NCBI RefSeq assembly: GCF_900142825.1
Contig: NZ_FRCH01000001.1
Coordinates: forward strand, 310,001 to 374,000
DNA length: 64,000 bases
Source of the DNA: Rhodanobacter sp. OK091
GTDB lineage: Bacteria; Pseudomonadota; Gammaproteobacteria; Xanthomonadales; Rhodanobacteraceae
Reading direction: 5' to 3'
The notes under the pieces were generated by a model that saw nothing but the letters and a program-made list of their open reading frames with translations, was not told the origin of the DNA and made no database searches. Shown here piece by piece: positions 17,211-26,625 of this stretch; the first letter of the stretch is position 1, and each line of letters starts with the position of its first letter. Both the position numbers and the translations under genes were made by a program.

Positions 17211-17972
17211 TCATGTCTTGAGTCGATAGCCGCTGCGGAATATCCACCACACCAGCGTGAGGCAGGCGCTGAGAAAGACCAGAGTCATGCCCACGCTGAT
17301 GCTGAGGCTGACATCGGACACGCCGTAGAAGCTCCAGCGGAAACCGCTGATCAGGTACACCACCGGGTTGAACAAAGTCACCTTCTGCCAGAACGGCGGC
17401 AGCATGTGGATCGAGTAGAAGCTGCCGCCAAGGAAGGTCAGCGGCGTCACGATCAGCAGCGGTACCAGTTGCAGTTTCTCGAAGTTGTCCGCCCAGATGC
17501 CGATGATGAAACCGAACAGGCTGAAGGTCAGCGCGGTGAGCACGAGGAAGGTCAGCATCCACAGCGGATGCGCGATCTCGAACGTGACGAACAGCCGCGC
17601 GGTGATCAGGATGATCAGGCCGAGGATGATCGACTTGCTCGCCGCCGCGCCCACATAGCCGGCTACGATTTCGAAAGCGGACACCGGTGCCGAAAGGATC
17701 TCGTAGATCGTGCCCACGAATTTCGGAAAGTAGATGCCGAACGAGGCGTTCGAGATGCTCTGCGTCAACAGCGACAACATCACCAGCCCCGGCACGATGT
17801 AAGCACCGTAGCTGACTCCGTCGATCGCGGTCATGTGCGCGCCGATCGCCGCACCGAACACCACGAAGTACAGCGAGGTGGAGATCACCGGCGAAACGAT
17901 GCTCTGCAGCAGCGTGCGCCATGTGCGTGCCATTTCGAACAGATAGATCGCGCGGATCGCGTAGATGTTCAT
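17211..17972 (-). CDS. yadH: ABC-2 type exporter permease (YadH-like)
   Basis: The 253-residue protein has six predicted membrane helices and the ABC-2 signature region ([19 protein letters not shown], then [12 protein letters not shown]), closely matching E. coli YadH. It overlaps the end of the ATPase gene by four bases, showing translational coupling. Together they should form a homodimeric-type exporter in the inner membrane. The substrate of YadGH exporters is not established. Confidence 0.92.
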   Translation of the reverse strand: MNIYAIRAIYLFEMARTWRTLLQSIVSPVISTSLYFVVFGAAIGAHMTAIDGVSYGAYIVPGLVMLSLLTQSISNASFGIYFPKFVGTIYEILSAPVSAFEIVAGYVGAAASKSIILGLIILITARLFVTFEIAHPLWMLTFLVLTALTFSLFGFIIGIWADNFEKLQLVPLLIVTPLTFLGGSFYSIHMLPPFWQKVTLFNPVVYLISGFRWSFYGVSDVSLSISVGMTLVFLSACLTLVWWIFRSGYRLKT

Positions 17973-18895
17973 GCACGCTCCCTCACCAGGTCCACGAAAA
18001 TATCCTCCAGCGAGCTCTGGCTGGTCTTGAGATCCTTGAAGTCGATGCCCGCCTCGCCGAGCCGGCGCAGCAACGCGTCGATGCCGGTGTGCTCGCTCTG
18101 CGCGTCGAACGTATATACCAATTGCTGGCCATCGGCCGACAACTCCAGCGGGTAATCGGACAGCGCGGCGGGAATGCCTTGCAGCGGATTCTGCAGTTGC
18201 AGGGCCAGCTGCTTGCGGCCCAGCTTGTTCATCAGCTCGGCCTTGTTCTCTACCAGGATCAGCTCACCCTTGTTGATCACGCCGATGCGGTCGGCCATTT
18301 CCTCGGCCTCGTCGATGTAATGCGTGGTCAGGATAATGGTGACGCCGGTGTCGCGCAGCGCACGCACCATCGCCCACATGTCGCGGCGCAGCTCCACGTC
18401 GACGCCGGCGGTGGGTTCGTCCAGAAACAGGATCTGCGGCTCGTGCGACAGCGCCTTGGCGATCATCACACGCCGCTTCATGCCGCCGGACAAGGTCATC
18501 AGCCGGCTGTCCTTCTTGTTCCACAACGACAATTCCTTCAGCACCTTCTCGACATGCGCCGGGTTCGCACTCTTGCCGAACAGGCCGCGACTGAAGCTGA
18601 CCGTATTCCACACCGTCTCGAACGCGTCGGTGGTCAGCTCCTGCGGCACCAGGCCGATTTTCGAGCGCGCCGAGCGATAGTCGCGCACCACGTCATGGCC
18701 ATCGGCCAGCACCGTACCCTCACTCGGATTGACGATGCCGCAAATGATGCTGATCAGCGTGGTCTTGCCAGCGCCATTCGGGCCCAGCAACGCGAAGATC
18801 TCGCCTTGATGGATGTCCAGGTCGATGTGCTTGAGCGCATGAAAGCCGGATGCGTAGGTCTTGCTGAGTTGCTTGACTGAAATGATCGGCGGCAC
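17969..18895 (-). CDS. yadG: ABC transporter ATP-binding protein (YadG-like)
   Basis: The 308-residue ATPase has the same length as E. coli YadG. Visible motifs are Walker [10 protein letters not shown], the Q-loop LVPQELT, signature [15 protein letters not shown], Walker [13 protein letters not shown] and the switch His in [11 protein letters not shown]. The start is GTG 18895, with GAGGAATT upstream. It is the first gene of the two-gene exporter operon and overlaps the permease gene by ATGA-type coupling. Confidence 0.93.
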   Translation of the reverse strand: MPPIISVKQLSKTYASGFHALKHIDLDIHQGEIFALLGPNGAGKTTLISIICGIVNPSEGTVLADGHDVVRDYRSARSKIGLVPQELTTDAFETVWNTVSFSRGLFGKSANPAHVEKVLKELSLWNKKDSRLMTLSGGMKRRVMIAKALSHEPQILFLDEPTAGVDVELRRDMWAMVRALRDTGVTIILTTHYIDEAEEMADRIGVINKGELILVENKAELMNKLGRKQLALQLQNPLQGIPAALSDYPLELSADGQQLVYTFDAQSEHTGIDALLRRLGEAGIDFKDLKTSQSSLEDIFVDLVRERA

Positions 18896-19164
18896 GTGAA
18901 TTCCTCGATCGGGCGAAATGCGAAACGCCGATGGTATGCCCTGTGCCGCTTCGCGGCCACCTCATGGTGCCAGGGGCGTCCTGTGCAAGGTCGCAGCATG
19001 CGGCTCCTGACATGGCGACGAACGGGAAACCGTTGGATCGACACGCCGACGGCCACCGTAGATTCGTCATCCAGTCGCTTCTCGCCGCGGACTGTGCACA
19101 TAGTCACGTTCCACCCTGCCCGCACGGGCCGCATAATCGAAGGATCACGCCAAGGGGATTTCGC

Positions 19165-21174
19165 ATGCGACCCACGCATCTGCGCTCCACATTCGTCGGC
19201 ATGGCCGCGTCTTTCAGTCTCTCGCTGCTCTTTTGCGCGCCCTCCGCCGCCCAGCGTGCGGACCCACAGGCGGAGCTGATCGCCAAACGCAACGACATCG
19301 AGAAGCAGCTCGAACAGATTGCCGTGATCGACCGCAAGGTGATGGTGAAGATGCGCGACGGCAAGCTGATGGCCGCTGACATCTATCGTCCGAAGGATGC
19401 GACCGCCAAAGTGCCGGTGATTTTCGAACGCACGCCTTACAACTTCAACTACTGGGACGTGAAGCTCGGCGCGCCGCGCGACATGAGCCGCGAACTCGAA
19501 GCGGTGAAACGCGGCTACGCCTACGTGGTGATGAACGAGCGCGGGCATTTCTTCTCGCAGGGCAATTACGACATTCTCGGCATGCCGCTCAGCGACGGCT
19601 CCGACGAGATCAAGTGGATGTCGTCGCAGCCGTGGTCCAACGGAAAGGTCGGTACCACTGGCTGCTCGTCGACGGCGGAGTGGCAGCTTGCGGTAGTGGC
19701 GCAGAACGATCCCGCGCTGACCACTTTCAACGTGCAGGGCTTCGGCGCCGGTATCGGCCGCGTCGGACCCTACTACGAGCAGGGCAACTGGTATCGCGGC
19801 GGCGCGGTGCAGATGCTGTTCATTTCCTGGATCTACGACTACGGCATCCAGAACCAGGTGCGCCCGATGTTCCCGCCCGACACTCCGCAAGCCGACCTGG
19901 TCCGCGCCTCGCGCTTTTTCGACCTGGCGCCGCAGATGCCCCCGGTCGACTGGGACAAGGCGTTCTGGCATCTGCCCGAGCAGGACATCATCAAGGCGGT
20001 CGGCGGCCCGCCCGGCATCTTCGAGACGCGCATGCCGGTAGCCACCGGCGGCAACATGATCGCGCGCACGCCGAATGACCCGGCCTGGTACAAGGGCGGT
20101 CTGTGGAACGATGGGCTGAAGGTGCGCAAGCCCGGCCTCTGGTTCATGAGCTGGTTCGACGTGTCGGTTTCGCCCAACCTGGCCGCCTTCAACGAAGTGC
20201 GCCGCACCGCGCCCAAGGCCGTCGCCGACCAGCAGTACGCGGTGATCGCGCCGGTGCTGCATTGCGCCTATACGCGCGCCAGCAAGAACACCATGGTCGG
20301 CGACCTCGACATGGGCGACGCCCGCTTTGACTACAAAAGCCTGGTCTACGATTGGTTCGACCATTTCCTCAAGGGCAAGGACAACGGCATCCTCGAAAAG
20401 CAACCCAAGGTGATGTACTACGTCATGGGGGAGAACCGGTGGAAGCAGTCGCCGACCTGGCCACCAGCCGGTGCCACCACCGAGGACTTCTATTTCAGCA
20501 GCGCGGGCAAGGCCAATACGCTCTATGGCGACGGCGCACTCGCCAGCAAGCCCGACGCGGAAGACCATCCCGACCAGTTCGTCTACGACCCGGCCAACCC
20601 GGTGCCTACCTTCGGCGGCGGCGGTTGTTGCCAGGGCAGCGCGGTGAAGTTCGGCTCGTACGATCAGCGCGAACAGGAAACCCGCAACGACGTCCTGGTG
20701 TACGACACCGAACCCTTCAAGCAGGGCACCGAGGTCAGCGGCCCCATCACGGTCACGCTGTACGTATCGTCCAGCGCCAAGGACACCGACTTCACCTTCA
20801 AGGTGATGGACGTCCATCCCGACGGCAAGGCCTACAACCTCACCGAGAATATCCAGCGCATGCGCTATCGCGACGGCTATGACAAACCGCTCGCCTGGAT
20901 GTCGCCGGACAAGGTCTACAAAGTGACATTCCAGCCGATCGACACCAGCAACTACTTCTACCCCGGCCATAAGCTGCGTCTGGCAATTTCCAGCAGCAAT
21001 TTCCCACGCTTCGACCGCAACCTGAACACCGGCGGCAACAACTACGACGAGGTGAAAGGCGTGATCGCGCACAACAGCGTGCACCACGATACCCAATACC
21101 CATCGAAGATCACCATCACCGTGGTGCCCGGCGGCGGCAAGCCGATCGATGTGAGCGTCGGCAAATCGGAGTGA
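19165..21174 (+). CDS. Secreted CocE/NonD-family hydrolase
   Basis: The 669-residue protein starts at ATG 19165, preceded by AAGGGGA, and has a Sec signal peptide (about residues 1-29). The alpha/beta-hydrolase core starts [18 protein letters not shown]. The nucleophile elbow is [11 protein letters not shown] with the likely Ser in GCSS, and a downstream APVLHCAY segment supplies the probable His region. The C-terminal jelly-roll (about 480-665) is typical of X-Pro dipeptidyl-peptidase C-terminal domains. Family members are acyl hydrolases or aminopeptidases acting on esters, amides or peptides. It probably acts in the periplasm; substrate unknown. Confidence 0.88.
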   Translation: MRPTHLRSTFVGMAASFSLSLLFCAPSAAQRADPQAELIAKRNDIEKQLEQIAVIDRKVMVKMRDGKLMAADIYRPKDATAKVPVIFERTPYNFNYWDVKLGAPRDMSRELEAVKRGYAYVVMNERGHFFSQGNYDILGMPLSDGSDEIKWMSSQPWSNGKVGTTGCSSTAEWQLAVVAQNDPALTTFNVQGFGAGIGRVGPYYEQGNWYRGGAVQMLFISWIYDYGIQNQVRPMFPPDTPQADLVRASRFFDLAPQMPPVDWDKAFWHLPEQDIIKAVGGPPGIFETRMPVATGGNMIARTPNDPAWYKGGLWNDGLKVRKPGLWFMSWFDVSVSPNLAAFNEVRRTAPKAVADQQYAVIAPVLHCAYTRASKNTMVGDLDMGDARFDYKSLVYDWFDHFLKGKDNGILEKQPKVMYYVMGENRWKQSPTWPPAGATTEDFYFSSAGKANTLYGDGALASKPDAEDHPDQFVYDPANPVPTFGGGGCCQGSAVKFGSYDQREQETRNDVLVYDTEPFKQGTEVSGPITVTLYVSSSAKDTDFTFKVMDVHPDGKAYNLTENIQRMRYRDGYDKPLAWMSPDKVYKVTFQPIDTSNYFYPGHKLRLAISSSNFPRFDRNLNTGGNNYDEVKGVIAHNSVHHDTQYPSKITITVVPGGGKPIDVSVGKSE

Positions 21175-21497
21175 TGGCCACGACCGGGCCAGCCGCAAGG
21201 CGCATACGCTACCGCTCGTCATCCCAGCTTTCGCTGGGATGACGGTCCAAATCACAGGTTTCGAGGTTCTCCACGGGGATTGCGCAACTGTCACCACAGT
21301 TGGACGAGTTCCTGTAGCCGCAGCTGAAATCACTCAGCGGCGACACCGACTTCATGGTCGTGTCGCAGATGCCGCCTGGCTCGTGACGGGAGCGTTTGAA
21401 CCATATTCCACGCGGGCGGCACTCACCCTTGCATCTGGTCGGTTCACCACCTCGGTGGCCGCACCGATACGCTGATCCAGCCCTCAAGGAGAACCGC
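21175..21497. other. 323-base intergenic region with one REP hairpin
   Basis: No convincing gene is present. It contains the REP-like hairpin at 21217-21244 just after the hydrolase stop, and the ribosome site AAGGAGA of the lipocalin gene at its end. Short open frames here lack ribosome sites and conserved features. Confidence 0.6.
21217..21244. repeat. REP-like hairpin
   Basis: A perfect 12-bp stem (CGTCATCCCAGC / GCTGGGATGACG) encloses a four-base loop. The right arm sequence recurs at 63388-63403. It lies about 40 bases after the CocE-type hydrolase stop codon and could stabilise or end that transcript. Confidence 0.85.
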
Positions 21498-22034
21498 ATG
21501 CTGCGCATACTGCTGATAGCAGTACTGATGGCCACCGCCTGGCCTGGCGCGATGGGCACCATGCTGCCCAACCAGCCAGTGCGCGCACTCGATCTTCAGC
21601 GTTATAGCGGCCGGTGGTACGAAATCGCGCATCTTCCGATGTACTTCCAGCGCAAGTGTCTGGATGCCGTCATCGCCACCTACACGCCAAACCCCGATGA
21701 CAGTATCCACGTGCACAACACCTGCCGTACCGCCGACGGCATGAAAAGCGTCGACGGCGTGGCAATGATCACGCCAGGCCAACCCGCCGTGATCAATGTA
21801 CGTTTCGCGCCAGCGTGGCTGACGTGGCTACCGCAGGTGTGGGCCGAATACTGGGTGATCGAGGTGGATGCCGGCTACCGTTGGGCTGTGGTTGGCAGTC
21901 CCAGCCGCAAATATCTGTGGATACTCTCGCGCCAGCCCGAAATGCCGCACCAGCTGTTCGACGCCCTCAAGCAGCGGGCACGGCAGCGCGGCTACGCGGT
22001 CGACAGGCTGATGATGATGGCGCCGTTGAATTGA
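21498..22034 (+). CDS. Bacterial lipocalin (Blc-like)
   Basis: The 178-residue protein has a signal peptide and the lipocalin fold signature YSGRWYEIAHLPMYFQRKC near residue 36. TYTPN, VIEVDAGYRWAVVGSPSRKYLWILSR and the C-terminal helix with ALKQRARQRGY follow, all in the order seen in Blc. Blc-type lipocalins bind lysophospholipids or other hydrophobic ligands in the envelope. No lipobox Cys is seen at the signal cleavage site, so it may be soluble in the periplasm. AAGGAGA precedes the ATG. Confidence 0.92.
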   Translation: MLRILLIAVLMATAWPGAMGTMLPNQPVRALDLQRYSGRWYEIAHLPMYFQRKCLDAVIATYTPNPDDSIHVHNTCRTADGMKSVDGVAMITPGQPAVINVRFAPAWLTWLPQVWAEYWVIEVDAGYRWAVVGSPSRKYLWILSRQPEMPHQLFDALKQRARQRGYAVDRLMMMAPLN

Positions 22035-22266
22035 CTGAGCTGCCCGATCGGCGGCGTGAGGGCCACCAGCCTGTACGCGCGCTGTCCGTCGATTGAGAAT
22101 GGTCGGGGTTCTCGCGCCGCGTTCACAACCCCAGGACCACAGTGCCAGCGTGCCCGAATCCGGATTCCACTATCGGGCCAGCGTCATGGTGCTTGCGTCT
22201 TCAGAAAGCGTCGCACGCATGACGCGGCGGCCGTTCTGGATCCCGTTTCGAGAGAAGGAAGAAGAC

Positions 22267-23844
22267 GTGAAAGCGATCGCGCGACGTATGGGCGTCATCG
22301 CCACCCTGGCGGTGGCCGTGCTGGTATTGGGCGCCTGCACCACGCTGCGCACCGACTACGTCAAGCAGCCATCGAAGGCGTTGCCCCCGGCTACCACCAC
22401 ACCGAGCGGACGCTACATCCATGCCGAGGCTAATCAACACCAAGACCAATCCGGCTTCCGTCTGCTGACGCTCAGCAACAACGCGTTGATGAGCCGCGTG
22501 GTGCTGGCCGACCACGCAGAGCATTCGATCGACCTGCAGTACTACATCTTCAATAACGACGCGACCGGCCGGCTGATGGCGCAGCGTCTGCTGGCTGCAG
22601 CGGATCGCGGGGTGCGGGTACGTCTGCTGCTGGACGACATCAACTCGGCGAGCGCGGTCGACATGATGGACGCGCTGGACGCGCACCCGAACATCGAGGT
22701 GCGCCTGTTCAATCCGTTCCACACACGCAAGCCGTCGTTCCTCTCCAAGACCACGCAGTTCATGCTCGACGCACACCGGCTCAACCGGCGCATGCACAAC
22801 AAGTCGTACATCGTGGACGGCAATGTGGCAATCATCGGCGGGCGCAATATCGGCGATGCCTATTTCGATGCCGGCAACGACACCAATTTCCGCGACCTCG
22901 ATCTGATCGCGATCGGTCCGGTGGTGAAGCAAGCCTCGCATGCCTTCGACGAATACTGGAATTGCGACGCCGTCTATCCGGTCCAGGCTTTCAAAGGCAA
23001 ACACGCCAGCCACTACGATCTGGCGCAACTGCGATTGGACCTTCGCCGCGATGCACGTGCGTTCGCGCAGACCGATTACGCGCAGGCGACGCTGGACAAG
23101 CTACCCAACGGCCCTTCCGGCGACCGTCCCGGCGCATGGTTCTGGGGCCCGGCCACGCTGGTCGCCGACCAACCGGAAAAGATCGATGCCGACAAGGACG
23201 AAATACGTGCGCTGCGCATCGGCCCGCAGATCAGGGCGATGATCGACCAGGCGCAGCAGGACGTACGTCTGATCTCGCCCTATTTCATCCCTGGCGATGA
23301 GGGCACGCGCTATCTCACCGACCTGACAGGCCGCGGCGTAAAGGTAAAAGTGCTGACCAATTCACTGGCCTCCACCGACGAGGCTGCCGTGCACGCGGGC
23401 TATTCGCGCTACCGCCGCACTCTGCTCGAAGGCGGCGTGCAACTGTATGAACTGCGCCCCGCAGCCGGCGTGGAACAGCCGGCAACCTCAAAAGGCACGT
23501 CCTCCGGCGTCAGCCTGCACGCCAAGGCGATCGTGGTCGACGGAAAGCTGGTCTTCATCGGTTCGATGAACATGGACCAGCGCTCGAAACTGCTCAACAC
23601 CGAGATGGGCATCATCGTCGACTGCCCCGCGCTAGCCGCGGCGGTAACGAATTTCTTCGACACCGCCACTCAACCGAACAGCTCCTACCACGTGACGCTG
23701 AGTGCACCGCACGGCGGGCACATGCAATGGCAGGACAGCGAAAACGGCAAGCTGGTGACCTATCACCATGAGCCCAAGGCCAGCATGAAACGCCGGCTGG
23801 AAGTGGACACGCTGAGGCTCATGCCGATAGATGGCATGCTCTGA
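22267..23844 (+). CDS. Phospholipase D-family lipoprotein (cardiolipin synthase-like)
   Basis: The GTG at 22267 is preferred because AGGAAGAAGAC precedes it and it yields a lipoprotein signal with lipobox LGAC around residue 20. The roughly 525-residue protein carries two HKD motifs, HNKSYIVDGNVAIIGGRNIGDAYF and HAKAIVVDGKLVFIGSMNMD. These define the PLD superfamily of phospholipases and cardiolipin/phosphatidyltransferases. The lipid anchor places it at the outer or inner membrane facing the periplasm. Relatives such as ClsC-like proteins remodel phospholipids; the exact reaction is not determined. Confidence 0.88.
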   Translation: MKAIARRMGVIATLAVAVLVLGACTTLRTDYVKQPSKALPPATTTPSGRYIHAEANQHQDQSGFRLLTLSNNALMSRVVLADHAEHSIDLQYYIFNNDATGRLMAQRLLAAADRGVRVRLLLDDINSASAVDMMDALDAHPNIEVRLFNPFHTRKPSFLSKTTQFMLDAHRLNRRMHNKSYIVDGNVAIIGGRNIGDAYFDAGNDTNFRDLDLIAIGPVVKQASHAFDEYWNCDAVYPVQAFKGKHASHYDLAQLRLDLRRDARAFAQTDYAQATLDKLPNGPSGDRPGAWFWGPATLVADQPEKIDADKDEIRALRIGPQIRAMIDQAQQDVRLISPYFIPGDEGTRYLTDLTGRGVKVKVLTNSLASTDEAAVHAGYSRYRRTLLEGGVQLYELRPAAGVEQPATSKGTSSGVSLHAKAIVVDGKLVFIGSMNMDQRSKLLNTEMGIIVDCPALAAAVTNFFDTATQPNSSYHVTLSAPHGGHMQWQDSENGKLVTYHHEPKASMKRRLEVDTLRLMPIDGML

Positions 23845-23911
23845 GCAGCATGTGCAATAACCACTCGGCACAATACCGTTGGCATATCACCGCCGGCAGC
23901 GGAGCGAACCC

Positions 23912-24301
23912 ATGCATAGGATGATCGCGATAACGATGCTGTTCGCCTTGCTGGCTCTGCCGGCATTCGCCCAGCAGGATGCCGAACAGCAGAAGATCGC
24001 CTACCTGATCGACTCGGTGGCCACGTTGCAGGGCGCGACCTTTATCCGCAACGGCACCGAATACGACGCGAAGCATGCTGCCGACCATATGCGTCTGAAA
24101 CTGCGCTTTGCCGGCAGCCGCGTGAAGACGGCTGAAGACTTCATCACGTATTGCGGCACCGGCTCGTCGATATCTGGAATCAAGTATACGATCCGGTTTC
24201 GGGATGGACGCGTCGTCGATTCGGCGACTTTCCTGCTGGGCAAGCTGGCCGAGTACGAGATAGGCCATGAGGATCATGCCCTGATTCCGCCTGTTCACTG
24301 A
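23912..24301 (+). CDS. DUF5329-family small periplasmic protein
   Basis: The 129-residue protein starts at ATG 23912 after GGAGCGAA and has a signal peptide ending AFAQ. The remainder shows the DUF5329 pattern: IAYLIDSVATLQGATFIRNGTEYDAKHAADHMRLKLRFAG, then EDFITYCGTGSSISGI-Y-IRF. The family has no known function. The gene follows the PLD lipoprotein by 67 bases and may be co-transcribed. Confidence 0.82.
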   Translation: MHRMIAITMLFALLALPAFAQQDAEQQKIAYLIDSVATLQGATFIRNGTEYDAKHAADHMRLKLRFAGSRVKTAEDFITYCGTGSSISGIKYTIRFRDGRVVDSATFLLGKLAEYEIGHEDHALIPPVH

Positions 24302-24380
24302 TATGCGGAAACGAGCCTTGTGCCTGGACCACCGCTTGATTCGCTGAGCTCCCAGGCCACCGGCCAAAGGCATTCAAAAA

Positions 24381-24410
24381 AATAGCTTGCAATTGCATAG
24401 TGCGCTATTT
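24381..24410. promoter_or_regulatory. Putative OhrR operator upstream of ohrR
   Basis: AATAGC...GCTATT arms flank a TTGCAATTGCAT core just upstream of the MarR-family gene. Related AATAGC/GCTATT elements lie before ohr. The pattern resembles known OhrR-type AT-rich palindromes. Confidence 0.6.
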
Positions 24411-24423
24411 AATATCCGCAGCC

Positions 24424-24891
24424 ATGAGCAGCTCCCGCCCCTCCCCATCGGTCATCGCGGCGTCCACGCCGAAGCTGGACGCGCAACTGTGCTTCGCTCT
24501 GTACTCGGCCGGCCTGGCGATGAACAAGGTGTATCGCAAGCTGCTCAAGCCGCTTGGCCTCACCTATCCGCAGTATCTGGTGATGATGGTGTTGTGGCAG
24601 GACGAGAGCCAGAGCGTGTCGGAGATCGGTGCTCGGTTGTTTCTCGACTCAGCCACGCTGACGCCGCTGCTCAAGCGCCTGGAAGCCGCCGGGATGGTGG
24701 CACGGCTGCGCTCGCGCGAGGATGAGCGGCATGTCGTCATCAGCTTGACTGCCCGCGGCAAGGCCTTGCAGGCCAAGGCCGGCAAGGTGCAGGAGTCGGT
24801 GTTCTGTGCCACCCAATGCACGCCCAGCGAACTGAAGCACCTGAAAAGCGAATTGCAGGATCTACGCAGCAAGTTGTCCGATGGGGTCTGA
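24424..24891 (+). CDS. ohrR: MarR-family organic peroxide sensor OhrR
   Basis: The protein is a one-domain winged helix regulator. The start at 24424 gives MSSSRPSP and places the peroxide-sensing Cys in [13 protein letters not shown] at about residue 22, as in OhrR. The DNA-binding part reads [26 protein letters not shown] and the wing [16 protein letters not shown] second Cys pair near the C-terminus (FCATQC) suggests the two-Cys mechanism found in Xanthomonas OhrR. The next gene is ohr, the standard target. AT-rich palindromes upstream of both genes support autoregulation. Confidence 0.92.
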   Translation: MSSSRPSPSVIAASTPKLDAQLCFALYSAGLAMNKVYRKLLKPLGLTYPQYLVMMVLWQDESQSVSEIGARLFLDSATLTPLLKRLEAAGMVARLRSREDERHVVISLTARGKALQAKAGKVQESVFCATQCTPSELKHLKSELQDLRSKLSDGV

Positions 24892-24916
24892 ACGGCCCGG
24901 TTTTTTCACCCATTAA

Positions 24917-24944
24917 AATAGCGTGCTATTAAATAGCTAGCTAT
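24917..24944. promoter_or_regulatory. Putative OhrR operators upstream of ohr
   Basis: Two adjacent palindromes lie between ohrR and ohr: AATAGC-GT-GCTATT at 24917-24930 and the perfect ATAGCTAGCTAT at 24933-24944. They share the ATAGC/GCTAT half-sites with the element upstream of ohrR, consistent with peroxide-responsive repression. Confidence 0.68.
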
Positions 24945-24984
24945 AAATTAGCAGCAACCCAACCACTCTGTCAGGAGATATCCC

Positions 24985-25410
24985 ATGTCCATCGAAAAAG
25001 TTCTGTACCGCTCCAAAGCCACCGCCACCGGCGGCCGCGACGGTCGCGCCACCTCGTCCGACAACGTGCTCGACGTCAAGCTGACCACGCCGAAGGAGCT
25101 CGGAGGCGCGGGTGGCGAAGGCACCAATCCGGAGCAGTTGTTCGCCGCCGGCTACTCGGCCTGCTTCCTCGGCGCGATGAAGTTCGTGGCGGCTCAGCAG
25201 AAGCTGCCATTGCCTGCCGATACGCAGGTGACCGGTCAGGTCGGCATCGGCCCGATCGCAACCGGCTTCGGCATCGAGGTCGAGCTGAGCATCTCGATTC
25301 CCGGCTTGCCGCGCGCCGACGCCGAGGCGCTGGTGCAGAAAGCGCACATCGTGTGCCCGTACTCCAACGCCACCCGCAACAACATCGACGTCACGCTGAC
25401 CATCGTCTGA
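24985..25410 (+). CDS. ohr: Organic hydroperoxide resistance protein Ohr
   Basis: This 141-residue OsmC/Ohr-fold peroxidase has the two catalytic Cys motifs in the expected contexts: [16 protein letters not shown] near residue 60 and [14 protein letters not shown] near residue 125. It opens with [15 protein letters not shown], typical of Ohr rather than OsmC. It reduces organic and lipid hydroperoxides in the cytoplasm using lipoylated proteins. CAGGAGATA precedes the ATG. It is expressed under OhrR control from the promoter at about 24900-24950. Confidence 0.96.
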   Translation: MSIEKVLYRSKATATGGRDGRATSSDNVLDVKLTTPKELGGAGGEGTNPEQLFAAGYSACFLGAMKFVAAQQKLPLPADTQVTGQVGIGPIATGFGIEVELSISIPGLPRADAEALVQKAHIVCPYSNATRNNIDVTLTIV

Positions 25411-25446
25411 GGTTCCGTCGTGCTCGACTGGGCGACGACACAGCGA

Positions 25447-25482
25447 GACGAAGACGGCGACCCGGAAAGGCCCGTCTTCGTC
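25447..25482. terminator. Hairpin between convergent ohr and PepSY gene
   Basis: An 11-bp perfect stem (GACGAAGACGG / CCGTCTTCGTC) has a 14-base loop. It lies 37 bases after the ohr stop and just beyond the end of the convergent gene. It has no long T-run, so a bidirectional terminator role is likely but not certain. Confidence 0.6.
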
Positions 25483-25505
25483 CCGCGACCGGCGGCAGAG
25501 CGTCC

Positions 25506-26030
25506 CTAGAACAACAGGAGCAGCAGCGGCACGCTGATCCCGGCGAACAGGACCGTGCCGAAAAGCCGGGGTTTACGGCTGTAGCGCCAGGCCATGTACA
25601 GACCGCTCAACACCGAAGTGAGCAGACCCAACGACACCAGGCCGAAGAAAATCTTCATCGGCAGCAGGTTCTTCTTCGGCTTCGCATCGGCGCGCTCCGC
25701 CGGCTGATTCGCTGATGTTGTTGCACGCGCCTCGATGGGGGCATCTACCGACGGCTTCGCTGCCGCGGCGTCCGGATTCGACGCAGCGACCTGCACTTCC
25801 GGCGGGCGCGGCCGTCGCACCGGCATCACCGTGGTCTGCTTCTTGTGCAATTGCGCCATGCTGGCCAGCCACGCCGGCGGTGCGTAGCTGCTGCCACGGC
25901 TGCCTTCGTGCAGGCCGAAGCTCTGCAACCCGCCGGTAATCGCGAAGAACAGCAGCATCGGTGCGGTGAATATGCCGAGATAGAGATGGACGGTGCGGGT
26001 AGTTCGCAGGAAATGATGGGACAACGACAT
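25506..26030 (-). CDS. PepSY-associated membrane protein, probably iron-regulated
   Basis: The ATG at 26030 gives a 174-residue protein starting MSLSHHFLRTTRTVHLYLGIFTAPMLLFFAITGG, the usual first helix of PepSY-associated transmembrane proteins. A Pro/Ala-rich periplasmic loop (about 70-115) and two C-terminal membrane helices follow. An upstream ATG at 26096 overlaps a Fur box, so transcription should start below it and 26030 is the better start. Relatives lie near siderophore receptors and may act in ferric-siderophore reduction; here it stands alone. Confidence 0.75.
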   Translation of the reverse strand: MSLSHHFLRTTRTVHLYLGIFTAPMLLFFAITGGLQSFGLHEGSRGSSYAPPAWLASMAQLHKKQTTVMPVRRPRPPEVQVAASNPDAAAAKPSVDAPIEARATTSANQPAERADAKPKKNLLPMKIFFGLVSLGLLTSVLSGLYMAWRYSRKPRLFGTVLFAGISVPLLLLLF

Positions 26031-26088
26031 AAGGCTTGTATGCGGCAGGGAAGTTCCGCGAATGCTAGCCGGGTCGCCCTGAAACAAC

Positions 26089-26107
26089 AATGACAATCAT
26101 TCTCATT
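26089..26107. promoter_or_regulatory. Fur box
   Basis: TGACAATCATTCTCA at 26091-26105 matches the 7-1-7 Fur motif TGATAAT-N-ATTATCA with two symmetrical mismatches. It lies just upstream of the PepSY protein start, suggesting iron-dependent repression. Confidence 0.65.
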
Positions 26108-26207
26108 ATTGCAACGCAGCACGCCGCATCACGAACAAGTTCGACGACAGGGTTCATTCGGATCGGCGCCGCGACGGCAGTCGGAGCCTATGACAGCCCA
26201 ACCATTG

Positions 26208-26552
26208 TCAAGCTTTTTTCAGATAGCAGACCTTCAAAACCAGACCTTTGATCTTGTCCGAGTTGCCTTCGATATGTTCGTCGTCGCCGTCGACCAGGCG
26301 GATATTGCGGATCACACTGCCCTGCTTCAGCGGAATCGAAGAACCCTTCACCTTCAGGTCCTTGATCACCGTCACCGTGTCACCGCTGTTGAGGACGTTG
26401 CCGTTGACGTCCCGCACGACCATGCCGGCGTCGGTCGCATCCGCGCCTGCCGCGATCGGCCATTCATGGCCGCAGTCGGCACAGACGTGGTTGTCGCCAT
26501 CCGGATAGATGTTTTCCATGGCGCACAATGGGCAAGCGGGAATCTGGGGCAT
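26208..26552 (-). CDS. yjdM: YjdM (PhnA)-family zinc-ribbon protein
   Basis: The 114-residue protein has an N-terminal zinc ribbon (CPLC...CADC, residues 7-28) and the conserved C-terminal domain reading VVRDVNGN-L-SGDTVTVIKDLKVKGSS and ending KGLVLKVCYLKK. This is the E. coli YjdM/PhnA family. Despite the old name, these proteins have no proven role in phosphonate use. The gene is monocistronic in appearance. Confidence 0.93.
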   Translation of the reverse strand: MPQIPACPLCAMENIYPDGDNHVCADCGHEWPIAAGADATDAGMVVRDVNGNVLNSGDTVTVIKDLKVKGSSIPLKQGSVIRNIRLVDGDDEHIEGNSDKIKGLVLKVCYLKKA

Positions 26553-26625
26553 AGCTCGATCCTGGGCAGTTCAATCAGGGCGCGAGTATACGGTCCTGTA
26601 CTCGGATGTTGCGCTGCGCGGTCCG

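Noticed and set aside
18754..21333. An 859-codon minus-strand frame opposite the CocE-type hydrolase
   Set aside because: It is antisense to a well-supported secreted hydrolase with signal peptide and ribosome site, and shows no recognisable domain. Long antisense frames are common at this GC content.
24891..24910. Rho-independent terminator after ohrR
   Set aside because: A T-run follows the stop, but no stable GC stem precedes it, so a terminator is not supported.
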